Position numbers and translations under genes: made by a program. The notes beneath the pieces were generated by a model. The model did no database searches. It was not told where the DNA came from and worked only from the letters and a program-made list of their open reading frames with translations. A stretch of DNA of 64,000 nt from positions 186,001 through 250,000 of the forward strand of contig JADNYV010000042.1 in the NCBI GenBank assembly GCA_015501055.1, written 5' to 3'. Source of the DNA: Mucidula mucida (Eukaryota; Basidiomycota; Agaricomycetes; Agaricales; Physalacriaceae). Below are positions 33,681-46,109 of this stretch, piece after piece; within the stretch, counting starts at the first letter, position 1, and each line of letters opens with the position of its first letter.

Positions 33681-35075
33681 AGCACATCAAATTTCCATTG
33701 CCTTTCACGCGCAGATTTCGGTCGCTGTTTCGCCACCGTCATCCGAGTCAACTACTGTGCACAGCCTACTGCTGAGAAACGACTATGTCTCCTGTAGCTT
33801 GCTTGTAGTGCCCATGTAGTGCGTAAAGAGCTGCCTATCGTAGGCAGTAGACATTGACATTGACCGCGACGATGTTCCAATGTGGCGTAATCCTGATAGT
33901 AGATCCTCCCGTAGCCGCAGAGTATCCACTTCCATTTACCACGTCCTAGCTAACATACCTCGGGCATTGTGCGTTTTGGAAATTTCTCGAAGTGAGTGCA
34001 TTATACTGTGCTAGGAGCTCGTTCCGCTGTCAGATCGAGGTAAGCCTTTGGGCTCGGGAGGTACTACCCATATGAGTCCAACCGGGTGCGAAAATGGAGA
34101 AAGATGTGCTTACCTCGTACTAGTGGCACTCATGCAGACGTCTTCGGATAATGATGATAAGACGCGAATATTTCGGGACTTGTTGACACGTAGCGATTTG
34201 TCCGGACCGGGCGGTATGACGAGTTTGTGCGAAAGTACTCCACGGTAGTCGCCGTCAACTCCACGACGGTGTAAGAATACCACGTATGTTGTAGGTTTAC
34301 CGTCTGCGATGTGCTTATCGCGCGAGAGAGTCAAGTACTCAAGACGGACGTGACAGAGTCTAGAGCGCGATCAACAATCGACAAGATATTGAGCTTTGAT
34401 CGAAATTTTGCCTCGTGTATCCGAGTTTAGTGGGCACAATGCTTTAGCAATGCATGACGACGACGAATATGAGCTAGTATGAGTGAACTGTCCACTAACA
34501 CGCGTCTGTAGACGGCGTAGACAGAGCGGCTTCAACTCTCCAGTCCCGAGCGGACATACGTATCGTTCGGATTAGTGAAACCGACTCAGACGGCGGGATA
34601 GAAAGCAGGAAGACGAGCAGAAATGAAACAGAGGTTGTCGTCGTGCGCAGGGGCATCAGACTCTCATTAAGTAGGGCTGGGTTTCAGGCGCTCATAGACG
34701 AGAGAAGCAACAGCCGATAGCGTCGAATATTTCGTGGAGGCGCGAATATCGTACGACCGTAGTACTTGGTAACCTAGTGAGTGCTACGCGCACGCGTTTC
34801 AGTGTCGGAGACACCGCCGCACAGATCCAAATGGCGGGACTCGGTGGCGATGGTCGGTGAAGAGCAGGAGATGGAGATGGAGATGGGGATTCAAAATGGG
34901 GGGATACATCAAGAGAAACAGATCGATAATTAAATCCATGCAGCTAGCAGCCATACCGGAAATTGAATTGGAAAAAGGAGGTAGGGAAGCCGGACATTGC
35001 GTCCGCTTAGTCACCCAATAATAAAAGTAGAGGTCCATCAGACTTGACGGTTGCCTCCTTCCACGACGTCCAGCG
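33681..35075. other. Unique intergenic stretch, no gene seen
   Basis: Scanned on both strands, the frames here are short and without motifs. A GGAGATGGAGATGG short-tandem patch occurs near 34870-34885. No homology to the A/B unit or repeat R was noticed. Confidence 0.5.
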
Positions 35076-35687
35076 ATGCATCTGCTCATTCCCGTGGACT
35101 GCGCCTCGTCGTGTGCCTTTTCGGTGCTTTCGTTAGCACTCGTCGGCCTTTTGCTCGTCGTTCTCTGGGCTTACCGATGCCACCGCGGTAATAGCGGCAA
35201 GCTGTCGCTGTGGGGCGTGCTCACACTGGAGAACCTCCCTGACGAGGCCCGGTCACTGCATGGCTCCCTCGCACGCAAATTCACAGGAAAGTCGTCCGGC
35301 GACAACAAACTGTCGCTGGAGATGGTCGAGGCTCGGCGTCGTGCGTATCTGCTCTCTTTCTGCGGTGGCAATTTCCGTCTCATAGAGCACACAGGTGTTG
35401 TATACGAAAAACAGCCACCAGTGTCCATGGCAAAGATGATAATGTCGCGGCATGTATGTCTCCTCATTCTCTTGGATGTGAGGGCATCTACTGACTGGTG
35501 CATACAGACATTCCGTCGGCCGACCCCGAAAGTCATACCCCCGCCACCCCGGATACCCACTACTACTACTACTACGACTCAAGGGCCTGCTACCGCGACG
35601 CCGCCACCTCGTCGCTCGCGCTCACTGTCCCCACCTCGACAGCAGCCTCCAGCGCATCCACGTCAGCCCCCATCCACGATGGTGTGA
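35076..35687 (+). CDS. Small single-pass membrane protein with Pro-rich tail
   Basis: I do not recognise this protein. It begins MHLLIPVDCASSCAFSVLSL and has one strong hydrophobic segment at about residues 10-31, probably a signal anchor. A soluble stretch (LTLENLPDEARSLHGSLARK) and a Thr/Pro/Ser-rich, SR-containing tail (RRSRSLSPPRQQPP) follow, ending at TGA 35685. A 54-nt segment, 35454-35507, has intron signals (GTATGT..CTGAC..ACAG). Being a multiple of three it keeps the frame whether spliced or retained. I favour splicing, giving about 185 residues instead of 203. Confidence 0.55.
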   Translation: MHLLIPVDCASSCAFSVLSLALVGLLLVVLWAYRCHRGNSGKLSLWGVLTLENLPDEARSLHGSLARKFTGKSSGDNKLSLEMVEARRRAYLLSFCGGNFRLIEHTGVVYEKQPPVSMAKMIMSRHVCLLILLDVRASTDWCIQTFRRPTPKVIPPPPRIPTTTTTTTQGPATATPPPRRSRSLSPPRQQPPAHPRQPPSTMV

Positions 35688-36286
35688 CCCATTCCCACGG
35701 AAGGAGATATGTATAATATGAGAAGCAAGACAAGAAGTTCACGTTGCCCATGTTACCACACGATATTTTATGGTCACTTTATTAGACGCGCGGGCCTGAG
35801 CCCGACGCGAGGAGGAGGATGAGAGGGGCCTCAATCAGGAGTGCATCCAATTAACGAGGAGCTGCTTTCCCGGACTTTTTCGATTTACATTCGGATAGTT
35901 TTCGTTGTTTTTTTATCGTCGTAAATTTATTCAGCTATACATATGGACTTTTTAACTCGGAGTAAAGACGCAGACTTTTGGTCGCTATCGCGGCGCGCGT
36001 TCGGAGCATGCTGAAGAGCTAGAATGGCCGGGAGGTTGGTATCTCCCCATGGGCGTTTCTCGGTATCTTCATCAGGACGACTGCCATCATCTGTTCGTCA
36101 TAAGGAGTATCTCTGGCGGAGTTGCGGCGTTCGAGGGCCACCTTCACGTTGCCTGTCACCATAATGAAGAGATTAACCCCGTTACTTGCCGTCATCTGTG
36201 ATGAAACCGATGAGCGAGATAACACAATATGGTCCATTGTCCACATCTTTCCTTCTTACAGTTGATATATTCTAACGCGTTCAAGT
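35688..36286. other. Intergenic, no supported gene
   Basis: A minus-strand frame at 36019-36246 is open, but nothing marks it as a gene. The rest is AT-rich 3' flank of the neighbours. Confidence 0.5.
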
Positions 36287-37468
36287 CTAACTGAACATCT
36301 TCTTGAATGCCTTCTTGGCCTTTTCCTTCTTCTCCTTCATGCGAGCGCGCGTCTTGGCCAGTTCGCCAGAGATCGCAGCATCGGAAGGCACTAGCGCGTT
36401 AGCCGCGACCAGGTCCTCTTCTGCTTCTTCGTCGTTCTTCAACGCGGCGTGTGACAAGGCGCGGCGGTAAAGTGCTTTCGCTGCAAGACCTTTAGTATAC
36501 ATTGCACACACAACACATAGAAACACCGTACCTTTATCGCCGTCAGAAATAGGTGGCACCATATCAAGTGCTCTCGAAGCGAGCGTTATGCCCGTTCTAG
36601 GGCGCACTTTCGCCCCGGCAAGTGCACCGTTAAGGAGCAGCGCACTCTTCAGAGTCGCGTACTTTTCTCTAATCTCCGCTGGCGTGTCCTCGGGCAACAC
36701 AGGATTCATATCTAGATACCGCAGACTCTTTTCCCACTTGTCCAGCGCCTCGGCGTGCTGCCCCGCTTTGAACGCGGCGTTCCCGAGCTCGCGTATTGCG
36801 CCCGCAATCTCGAGCGCGACCGCGGGCTTGTCCGTATCGTGGTCATCATCCTCCGGATAGTCCTCGTACACGTCGCCCGTGCCGCCCTGCTCGAGGGCCG
36901 GGAGCGCGTCGAGCGTGCCGCAGTCCGCGATCAGGACATCCTTGGACGGCTTGTCCTGTGCGCCGGTGGGCAGGTTCTCAATCTTGCGAACGATGCTCTT
37001 CCCACTGACGACTTCCCCGAACACGACGTGCTTCCCGTCGAGATGCGGCGTGGGCACCGTGGTGATGAAAAACTGCGATCCGTTGGTGTTGGGCCCCGCG
37101 TTGGCCATGGAGAGTAGGAACGGCTTTGTGTGGTTCACCGCAAAGTCTTCGTCTGCGAATTTCTCGCCGTAGATGCTGATCCCGCCAGTGCCGTCGTGCT
37201 TGGTAAAGTCACCTCCTTGGCACATGAAGCTGTTGGCGCGTGAGCCACAATCTCGCAGGTGCCACAGGAGATCTTACCCTTTAATGACGCGATGGAAGCC
37301 AGATCCTTTGTATCCAAGAAAGACGCCATCGTCGTTGGTCCGTCCTTGACAGAGCGCGTAAAAGTTGTCTGTCGTTTTCGGTACGAGATCAGAGTAGAGC
37401 TCGAATATTATGCGGCCTGCAGGCTCGCCGCCGATTGTAATATCGAAATAAGTCAGAGATCTCGCCAT
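36287..37468 (-). CDS. CPR6: Cyclophilin-40 type peptidyl-prolyl isomerase (TPR co-chaperone)
   Basis: This is a two-domain PPIase that assists Hsp90. The N-terminal cyclophilin domain starts [20 protein letters not shown] and contains [36 protein letters not shown] and [17 protein letters not shown]. These hold the Arg, Phe and His positions of the active site. The C-terminal TPR region follows an acidic linker ([11 protein letters not shown]) and reads [20 protein letters not shown], then [21 protein letters not shown] Lys-rich end ([14 protein letters not shown]) follows. Two introns are visible, near 37215-37275 and a 42-nt one near 36490-36535. The total of about 370 residues is normal. 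Confidence 0.93.
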
Positions 37469-37736
37469 GAGATAGATCTAGCAAGGAAAACGCAGAAAGC
37501 AAAGGTGAGAGTAGCTGTCGAGCAGCTTAAATGCAGTTTGGCTTAGTCAGCAGAAGCTTCTTGAACTTTCTGGGTAGCTGTTCAAACGTTCAGATACAAA
37601 ACGATACATTGACACAGCAGATACAAGACAGCTACAGTAGACTTAAATAAGAGTAATACAAAACAACATACAAGCATTAAAACATAATTTATCGTGATAA
37701 AAGTCACTCCGATCCACAGAGCATAATGGATGACAA

Positions 37737-40358
37737 CTATCTGCCAGCTTGCACAGTAGCAAACTGGTTGCTGTAGCTGTCTAGCATTGGCAAATCGGCG
37801 AACAACATATCAATGTCAGTCGTCGATCCCATGGTCTGTGGTGACGCAGATAAAAACGAAGGAGAGAATCCATTCGTCTGCGGATAGAGGCCCTTCAATT
37901 GGTCCTCCAACTGCAGCTGGATGTAGTCCGTATCAAACAACCCAGCTACAGTCGCAGACTGGTCTGCAGTAATAGCGGCTTCAAATTTGAAAAAATCGTC
38001 GACGTATCCCGGTGGTGGTCCAGGAGGGGGTGAGTATCTAACCTCTTCCTTGTTCAAGTTTAGAGAGTGGGTGGCAGATGGCGTGCTTGCTGCAGAAGAA
38101 GGCCCCACTTGCTCTTCAAGCAGCTTGGACAGAATAGAAGCAATCTTGAGAGCGCATTTCCACGAGCGGCCGATCTCCTGGAGATACCCAATGCAAAGTT
38201 CGACCTTGACAATGTGAGCACTAGTGGGCCGGGACCCAGAGCCATCCGAAGGCGCGCGGGCCAACGGTACGGAAAACGCAGAAGCGTTCGAAGCCGACCC
38301 GTTGCGCGTGCGAGAATTACCCCTGGAGCGAGTCGCCTGTCGGTGTAACAAGAGAAAGACAGTACCCGCGCTGAAAACAGCTTGGAAAAGGGTAATAGGC
38401 ACGTAGCGGAGCGTATAGAGTTTCTGCCAGGTTTCCAGAATTGACATGATTCTTTCCGCGGCACGTTTGCACAACTGGTGTTCTGTCAGTCAACCTCGAA
38501 CCAATCACATCAATCTAGAACAAATACCTTGCGATGATCAATCAGTCTCCCCGCATGTTGCTGCTTGCGATGGAAAAACGGCCGATGAAGGAGCACAAAC
38601 ATCAATTCGTACAAGAGATGCATCATTAAGCGATGCGGCGTTGCTGATGCACGCGAATGGTTGTTCAGGTCCAACTCCGGTGATAAACTGGACTTCCAAT
38701 GGTTCAGTTGTACGCTGTATGAAGATTAGATCATGTCTCGAATAGCAATAGTATGAACGTACTCCATTCGACTAATCAATTCATCATTGACGATGTCCCC
38801 TCTACCGCTCGAACTGGAGCCGAAGCCGTTCACGACACCCATCACACGCCGCGCGACGACTATCAGTTCGCAGGTCGCAGCAAACGTCTTGCTGAGATAA
38901 CTGGGCTGTGGGGAAATGTTGGCCGTGTGATGATAAAACGGAATTTGGTCGAATTCAGAATCCACGAAAGGCACGGGTATATCCTCGACGTGAGCAGGAA
39001 TTGGTACGGAACAGTCTCTACCGACGTAGAGTGACCAGCACACGTCCAAGCTGAAAGTGGTCCAGTGCGCCCAGTTCCTGTCAAGCATGTCATCGTGACT
39101 GATCGTACCGGCCTTGACCAACCGTGAACAATCAACGCCTAGTCCCAGAATTTGACTGATTTTGGTACTCATGCCTGTAACACCATCAAATGATTAGCGC
39201 CTGGTTCTTGGTGAGACAGTATCTACTGACCGAAGTAGAGATATCCCAAATTCTGATCTCCTTGAGACGAATGAAAGCTGCCAAGAAGACTGAGAGCTTG
39301 AACAACACAGATGTTGGGCTGTGAACACTCGTCCTCGAGATAGGCTTTAGCGCGCTGGGCGTACATGACTCGATTTTCCCACTTGTTGATCAGGGGATCG
39401 TCAGAAAACGCGGTGGCCAGCGCGATGAGAGCATTATGAAGCATGGGTGAATAGTGAGGTGTCTTAGTATGCATTCCTGGGGCCGAAATATAGCGGTACA
39501 TGTCGCGCAGAAAGAGGACGGGCACGACGCGGAGACACCAGGAGGTAAAGAAACGGAAGAGAAGGTCAAGGATCTTGTCATGTTCTTGGCGGGTAAGAGG
39601 CCCGCTTGGGAGATGACGCGACCAATCAAAGGAAGGATTGACGATTTCGGTCGAAGGAGGTGTCGACGGTATGGATGGGATCCACAGCAGATAGTGAGCG
39701 GTGGGGTCCTCAAAGATTTCAGAGAACCTGCGGGTTTGGTGCACGGGAGAATCCGCAAAGCGGAAGGGCGCAGCAGTACCATAGAACACGAGATCACGGT
39801 CCTCGAGCTATAGATTGATCATGAGTCAAGGTGGAGACAACAGTAGAGACTGCATACCTTGAGGTTCTCAGTAGTGACAACAAGATCCTGTGTGGAATCA
39901 TCGTTGTCCTCAGTAATGTCGACCTCAAACTCGTTGACGGGTCGGAGATCTAGATAATGAGCGTGTTCCGCGCCATGTTCCTCGCGGCATTTGTCGACAA
40001 TGCTCTCGAGCAGAGTAGAGTACGCCTCAAGGCTATCAATTCTCTTGCGCAGAGCTTCGAAGTGGGCCTCCGTACGCGGTTGTCGCACGAGTTCGCCTGT
40101 CCAAGCGCACTTGCCATCGTCAGCTTTGACTAGAATCTTGAAGGGAGCTGACAGACCTCGTTCTGCCGCTTGGACGCCGAACACGGACCACATACGGGCC
40201 TCTGATCGTCACAGCGTATCTTCCTGCGAGACTTTTGAGCTGACTGCTCGACGTCTGACAAGATATGACACCCACTTTCGTCTGCAGATATCACAGGCCT
40301 GCGATGCATACGGAGCGCGAACTCTGTTGGTGCTACGGTGCGCGGATGAGCGACTCAT
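37737..40358 (-). CDS. Zn2Cys6 fungal-type transcription factor 1
   Basis: This is a binuclear zinc-cluster regulator. After splicing, the N-terminus reads ACDICRRKKIRCDDQRPVCG then PC, giving the exact C-x2-C-x6-C-x6-C-x2-C pattern. A coiled segment follows (RIDSLEAYSTLLESIVDKCR). The fungal transcription-factor homology region follows: ILDLLFRFFTSWCLRVVPVL, MLHNALIALATAFSDDPLIN, ALSLLGSFHSSQGDQNLGYL and DRNWAHWTTFSLDVCWSLYV. The C-terminus is Ser/Pro-rich and acidic. The start MSRSSAHRSTNRVRAPYASQ (40358) matches the paralogue at 49164. An upstream ATG at 40428 leads into a different frame. Targets are unknown. Confidence 0.88.
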
Positions 40359-42156
40359 GGTCGTCGTTGAAGTATTCGCGCTCGTTGTCGGGAGCAATGG
40401 TGGGCAATTGGAGAGAGGTGAATGTCATAGAAAGTAGACGGGGCCTTTTATACTGATCGAAACCTGTGTGATGCCTATCAGAGAACGCGTTACCGGTCTT
40501 CGGACCGAACGGAGGCATTCAATTTCATTTAACTCCCTTATGCTAGCTCGTGTTTTCATGCTTATTCGAGGACGGCGATTCCTTCAAGCTCTTTGTGCAT
40601 TATCTGTATAGAATGTCTCCACTGAGGAATCTTGAATCACACTCCGCAGAAGCGCGCTATATCCGATTTGTCCCGACTCGACAGGTCATGAGGGCGTCCC
40701 CACAACTCCCTATAGTAGCTTTATTCTACAGGTATAGGGATATCGCGCTTAGACGGCCCCATCCTCGCGGTAAACACGAGGCGGCTGTTATCCGTCTGGG
40801 ACCAGTGATGGCCAAGGCAAATAGCACTCATTCTGTCATCCCAATGTCATCCCGTCCGGACTGGAACGGGTAACTTACAAGAGCACGCGCGGCTGACGCT
40901 TTCTGACTCTCCTTGCACAGCCGCAAACATCTTGGAGTATTCTGCGTGGCGTGGGGCATGGACCCCAGCGCAAAGATGGTTGTATACCGTTGTAAAGCGA
41001 CTGATCACTAACAGCATGATATGCGTTCTCCCAATACAGTTCAAACCTTGTTTGTCTTCACAGGATCGATGCACAGTTACTGCCAGCGGGAGTCCATATG
41101 CTACACCCTCGCGACGCGCCACGAATGACGTTCACGATCTACTCTGCCTTGAACATTTTCGGAAATTTTGGCCCTGACAAGGACATTGAAGGGAGCCACC
41201 AACAACGTCTTACCCTTGCTCAGTTCAAAACGTGCGGATTGCTATCAGATCGGCATTGTTCCTGTCAGTGGCCGCATGTCGCATGCTGAGGCCCTCACAC
41301 GAGCTCATTTCCCTCGAGGCAAAAAGAGCTCAAGGACCTGGAAAGCATTCGGCACTCGGATATAAATTTTACATGACGGACCTCTCGGAAACATATCATC
41401 ATGATCCTCGCGAGTTGTCAGACTTGCCCGAGCGCACCTTGCATTTAAAGATCCCCGATCAGATCAGCGCGTCGTGCGAGTTACACCGCCTCTGTCAATG
41501 TGCTTGAACGAAGTAAAGCGTCCTTTATTTCCCTCGGGACTACAGTTTGAATGTGTTGTTAAGCAAGGAGATGATTTCATAGATACATCTCAACCTGTGA
41601 TCCAGACAGCCCACCGTCTAGTATTTCTTGTTCTTTCCACTGCAAAGATGGAAGAGACGGACCGGGTACATCGACGCGTTTCAAAGCGTGCTCCAAGTTG
41701 AAATGCGATGTCTTGGGACATGGGAGACGCTGATGATGTGGCGGGCTGTGCCTACCGTCAGCAGTTAAACAGAAGGACTTGTGGCGTCCATCTCCTCCGC
41801 AGCAAGAGGGCACCCCACCTCCACCGTCTCAAGCGATAGCACTATGAGGGGCATTGAGACGCTCTGAATATGCACGGAACAGCAAGAACTATGCCTAAAG
41901 TTTACCGAGCTGCCAGCTAAAAGTGTCGAATGTCAATTGAAGAATCAAAATGTCACGTCATTCTGGACGTATTGAGGTCCCCGTCCAGCGCCGCGGTTTC
42001 AAATTGAAGAGTTAGTCTCGTCAATGTTATGCGGTATGACGAACGACTCCTACGCCACACAACGTACAGGAAAGTTCGCCATCGGCCCAGTAGAAACTTG
42101 CAGGTGTATCGATTGTGTCAGACTGCATGCTTACTCGAGGCAAGGACCTATGGCAC
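40359..42156. other. Long intergenic stretch, no gene recognised
   Basis: About 1.8 kb between the zinc-cluster gene and the tRNA. Open frames are all under 110 codons and lack motifs. I saw no similarity to the A/B unit or repeat R. Confidence 0.45.
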
Positions 42157-42236
42157 GGTTCAGTGGTCTAGTGGTTATGATTTGTGTCTCACATGGCGTT
42201 CACACAAGGTCCCCGTTTCGAGCACGGGCTGAATCA
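42157..42236 (+). tRNA. tRNA-Val (CAC) with 7-nt intron
   Basis: The cloverleaf can be folded by eye. The acceptor is GGTTCAG / CTGAATC with one G-U pair and discriminator A at 42236. The D arm starts at 42166, and the anticodon stem is TGTGT / ACACA. The loop CTCACA-C holds anticodon CAC at 42190-42192. A 7-nt intron, 42194-42200, sits in the canonical place after position 37. The T arm is CCCGT-TTCGAGC-ACGGG. A T5 run at about 42246-42250 can serve as RNA polymerase III terminator. One D-stem pair is mismatched, as is common. Confidence 0.88.
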
Positions 42237-42714
42237 TGTTTTGACTTTTTCCTATAGTTTCTGCCAGAGTACAACGAACGTCGATTGTCGAATGACAAAT
42301 GTAGGCATGATTTATTTAAATCCTACGTATTATGGTTCATAGTTGTAGCCCACTGAGCATGTGATGTGCTTTTACCGCCTTCCGTGTGGCGCATGCGATG
42401 TGATTCGTCCGCCCTCAACCCTGTTCCATGTAGACGATGAGTACCTTGTGAGGATCATTTTGATTGCCAATGTAGGTTTTGCGTTTGACCAGCAGCGCGC
42501 TTACTGCAATTGTACGAATTCTTCCAGATGATAAAGATGAAAACCCATCAATACGATAGATCCCAACGATCATTATAGAATAAGACAATAATACATAGAA
42601 CCCATTACAGTCGCAGTAAGAGATGCTGTCTACACCCAGTCCTTTGGGGGCCTGACTCCCCGCCCGCAGGAGAACGTGGCTCCGTGGCTTCAGAAAAGAT
42701 GCACTGAAGACGAC

Positions 42715-43888
42715 TCAGTCCTCGTGACTATCCGAGGCATTCGAGTCTACGAATTGACAGCCGGACTCGCTGCGCTGCCGGTTACTGCGATACCTGTTCC
42801 AGACGTCGACCCAAGCCGCTGGTTGGGCTAAAGCGTCCTTGAAGCTTCGCACAGGCTCGGCGACATAGTCCTCGAGCTTGTCATTTTCCCAACGCGGGCG
42901 CGCGATTTCGGAGGTATCGCGTACCCAAGGCTTGACTCTAGGTGAAAACCAGAAAGGCCCTTTATAATCGGGATCCCATTCCGAGTCCAAATCCGTGTCC
43001 TCTGATTCGGAGCGAGAGCGTTTGCCCAGAGGCGACGAAGAGTCGGGCGTTAGAGAAGGAGGAAGATGGAGTCGCTCGTACTCCTCTAGATGATGGGAGC
43101 CCCACCTGATTCGGCGATTGGGGTAATCCTCCGGGAAACAGCCATGATAGAAGAAAGGGATTGGCGGGACAATTGACCACTCTACGAGTAACATACCGTC
43201 CACTAGGTTGGCTGGAAGAAAGGATCCCTGGTCCAGAAATACAAGGTTCTCGTTGTGAACCAGTAGGAAGCGGGGATTAAGAGCCAGTGTGACGCTCGGA
43301 AGTCCCGTATATGGTGTATCGAATCGTGTGATGATGCGGGTGTCGGGATGTCGTACGAATATGGGCTCCTTGAATGTAAGAGGAATGATAATGTACTCAT
43401 AGTTGTCGGCAAACGGGAGTATCTGAAGCAACAGCTATAGATGATTGGGAGCAATAGACAAAAGGAAAGACTAACCTCGTCGTAACGTTGGCGTTGGGTG
43501 AAATCGCTTATTTGATTCGGACTGGTAATTTCTCCCAAGGACGTGAGTGTGGTACAAGGCGGGAAGAGGGCGATGGAGTTTTCTCGTATTCCATGCATGA
43601 AGCTAGGACGGGCTAGAGCACGCATTTAGAAACCAAATCGTTTGACGCATTTCGAGCACATACCATGAACAATATTCTGCGGTAGAGACATAACATCCTC
43701 GGATTCTCCACGAGCGTAACCGCAGTTGTATTCGAAAAGATCGAGCTGTTGAGGCACGTCAGAGGTGACCGTGGTGATACTGGTAAACGTACGGAATACT
43801 TCTCGTCGTCGAGTAGCATCTGATGCAGTTCGACTTTCTCAGAGAAATCCTCTGATAGAGAAAAGTGTTCGAGGGTGTATCGGGGCAT
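42715..43888 (-). CDS. B-family protein, solo copy (B6)
   Basis: This is an intact B gene without an A neighbour. It has the standard four exons starting MPRYTLEHFSLSEDFSEKVE at 43888. The middle part (ILPFADNYEYIIIPLTFKEP, RFLLVHNENLVFLDQGSFLP) is nearly the same as B4, while the tail is its own (NRYRSNRQRSESGCQFVDSN). The 3' flank to about 42545 also matches the other B copies. Upstream similarity to the paired promoter stops after about 85 bp at a CACGTG (43964-43969). Confidence 0.72.
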
Positions 43889-44143
43889 AGTCAGACTGGT
43901 GAAAGTTGAGAGCAACACAGGTATGTGACTTGGGTCATGTCACAATCGCGAATCAAGCAAGATCACGTGGTGGCGTCATCCAAAGATCTGAGGCTTTCTT
44001 CATTCATCGCCACTCAGAACAACGCGACCTGAAATTTGCACACGACTTCGCTGCTTGAAGCTGTCAATGATCACTCTCACGTAAGTTCGGTCAAGGACGA
44101 AGAAGTCGACGTTTTCGATTTGAGAGAGTAAGTACCACCGTAC

Positions 44144-45921
44144 TCATGTTACTGTACAATCGGGAAAGAGGCCCGCCGCATTACCCGTGAGATTGACATT
44201 TTGGCACTTGTACGTCGCAGTGCTTTTTCCAGCGCTGGTCAAATAGGAGCGTGAGCTGTCCGTCCAACAGCCAAGACAGAGAGACGCACGTCAATTCCAG
44301 ATCGTTGACATTGATGTTACTGCATCGTCCATCCGGCGAACACGAGAGCGAAGCCACTGTGGAACCCGACGACGTGCCCGAGATGCTGAGGACAACATCG
44401 AGTCAGTTGCGACAAGATCTCGTTCAAGGACGCGGCATTACCCATTAAACCAGATATCCTCGATGAAGGTATTCGATGGAGAGGCAGAGCAGTCGGCTGC
44501 ACTAGTCATGTAACACTAGAGGAATCAAGGCTTAGCGCTTCGCAGCTTACCTCTTGAACTGACTACACACCTGATCAATGACAACAGGATTGGCAACGTT
44601 GGACACCACGAAGTTATTAAAAGTGACGTTTCGAACGATCCCACTCCCAACGTCCGGTCCGGCCCATGCTTTGATTCGCGCGCCATTTTGAGCATTTGCC
44701 ATCTTGACATCGCTGGATAAAATATCAACTAAAAGTGGCAGAGAACGGGAGTACGGCCGTACGTGGCAGTGACATTCTCAACAATATCAAAGAACTCTGG
44801 ATATTGGCCGAGGGAGCTGATGTGCCTTTGTCAGCTTTTGTAGCGTCGTACAAGGAAATGAATCCCACCCAACAGAGATACCACTTGAGTACGAGTCAGT
44901 ATATAAGGCTTCTCGTAAATGAAGACAGACGTACTGTGAGCCATCACAATTCAGATCAGAGACAAGAACATTGGTAGCATCTGAAAGATGTATTGCTCAA
45001 TCCTATATTGTGACGGAAGAAAACATACGTACTAGGTTTAAAGGCGACACAGTCATCGCCGTTCACAATCACAGAATGCTCAAGGGTAACGGTATCGCTC
45101 CGATAGATATTCCAGCCATCCGTGTTGTGGGTGTCTGTCGCCGCCGTGATGGTCATATTGTTGTACCTCACGTCGTTGCTTTCATATATCTATAATGATA
45201 GACAGTAAGTACCAAGACACCAAAATTTCGTTGCAGACATACAAGGTTAAACCACTCGGGACTATCGATCATCTCAATGTTCTCAACCAAGACGTGGTTG
45301 CCTTGGTAGATCGTCAAGATGATCGGGCGTGGTAGAGACGAGTTGGCTTCGCTTCTCGCGTAATCAGAGAAGTACGTGAAAGAAGATATAAGAGTTAGCG
45401 TACAAAGCATCATACCAAGCCTGACAGGGAGTCAGTCAGCGGAGTCGAAGACAGCAGAAAGGTGAACGGACTTGGCCGGCGCCATCCAATGTACCTCCTC
45501 CATTCAGGACAATATTCTCACCGCCCAGCAACCAGAATGTTACCTGTGTTTGGAACTCAAAGGGAAATGCATTCTGTCAACCATCGTCAGTTTCAGACCA
45601 TACGATTTAGACCATGCCTGACCTCTACCCAGTACGGAATGTCTGGGTTGAAACGAATCGTTCCCTCGAGGTTCTGTGCAAGGATTGGTCCCCAATCTAT
45701 TAATACTGCGCGCAAAGGCTCACAATCGTGACGTCGCTCAACCCGGTCATGTCAAGTCGCGTCGAGATGTTGAGGGTCGTGTCCGAGGGAATGTTTACTA
45801 TGCTGCAAGATTGAGCCGCGGCAATGAGCTGAGACGCGTCATCTGCACCGGACGCCTCGAGGATACATTGCGCCCATGCAGTGCTCGCTGTAAGAAAACC
45901 GAGTAGAGGGAACCACAACAT
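44144..45921 (-). CDS. Exo-polygalacturonase, glycoside hydrolase family 28
   Basis: This is a secreted pectin-degrading beta-helix enzyme. A clear signal peptide (MLWFPLLGFLTASTAWA) opens the protein at 45921. GH28 landmarks are NTDGWNIYRSDTV, VNGDDCVAFKP, DLNCDGSH then GIS after an intron, and GARIKAWAGPDVGSG. These supply the three catalytic Asp, the His and the RIK motif. The C-terminus (ISGTSSGSTVASLSCSPDG, NINVNDLELT, TYKCQNVNLTGNAAGLFPDC) is typical of exo-acting or xylogalacturonan-type members, so the exo reading is inferred from family likeness. About ten short introns are present. Confidence 0.88.
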
Positions 45922-46109
45922 TCTTCTGGGTATCTCTCAACCTTCGCTTTCTCCGTTTTAAAGGCCAAGCGAGAGCGGGCCGTCACCTCATTCCGAAAGT
46001 GCCGTATGACCTTTATAATTATATGGCGCGGGCCCATCATCTATATTGCTTCGAAAGACACAGTACGGAAGTAACAGGTTCAATACAGCATACACATACA
46101 ATTCTGTTG

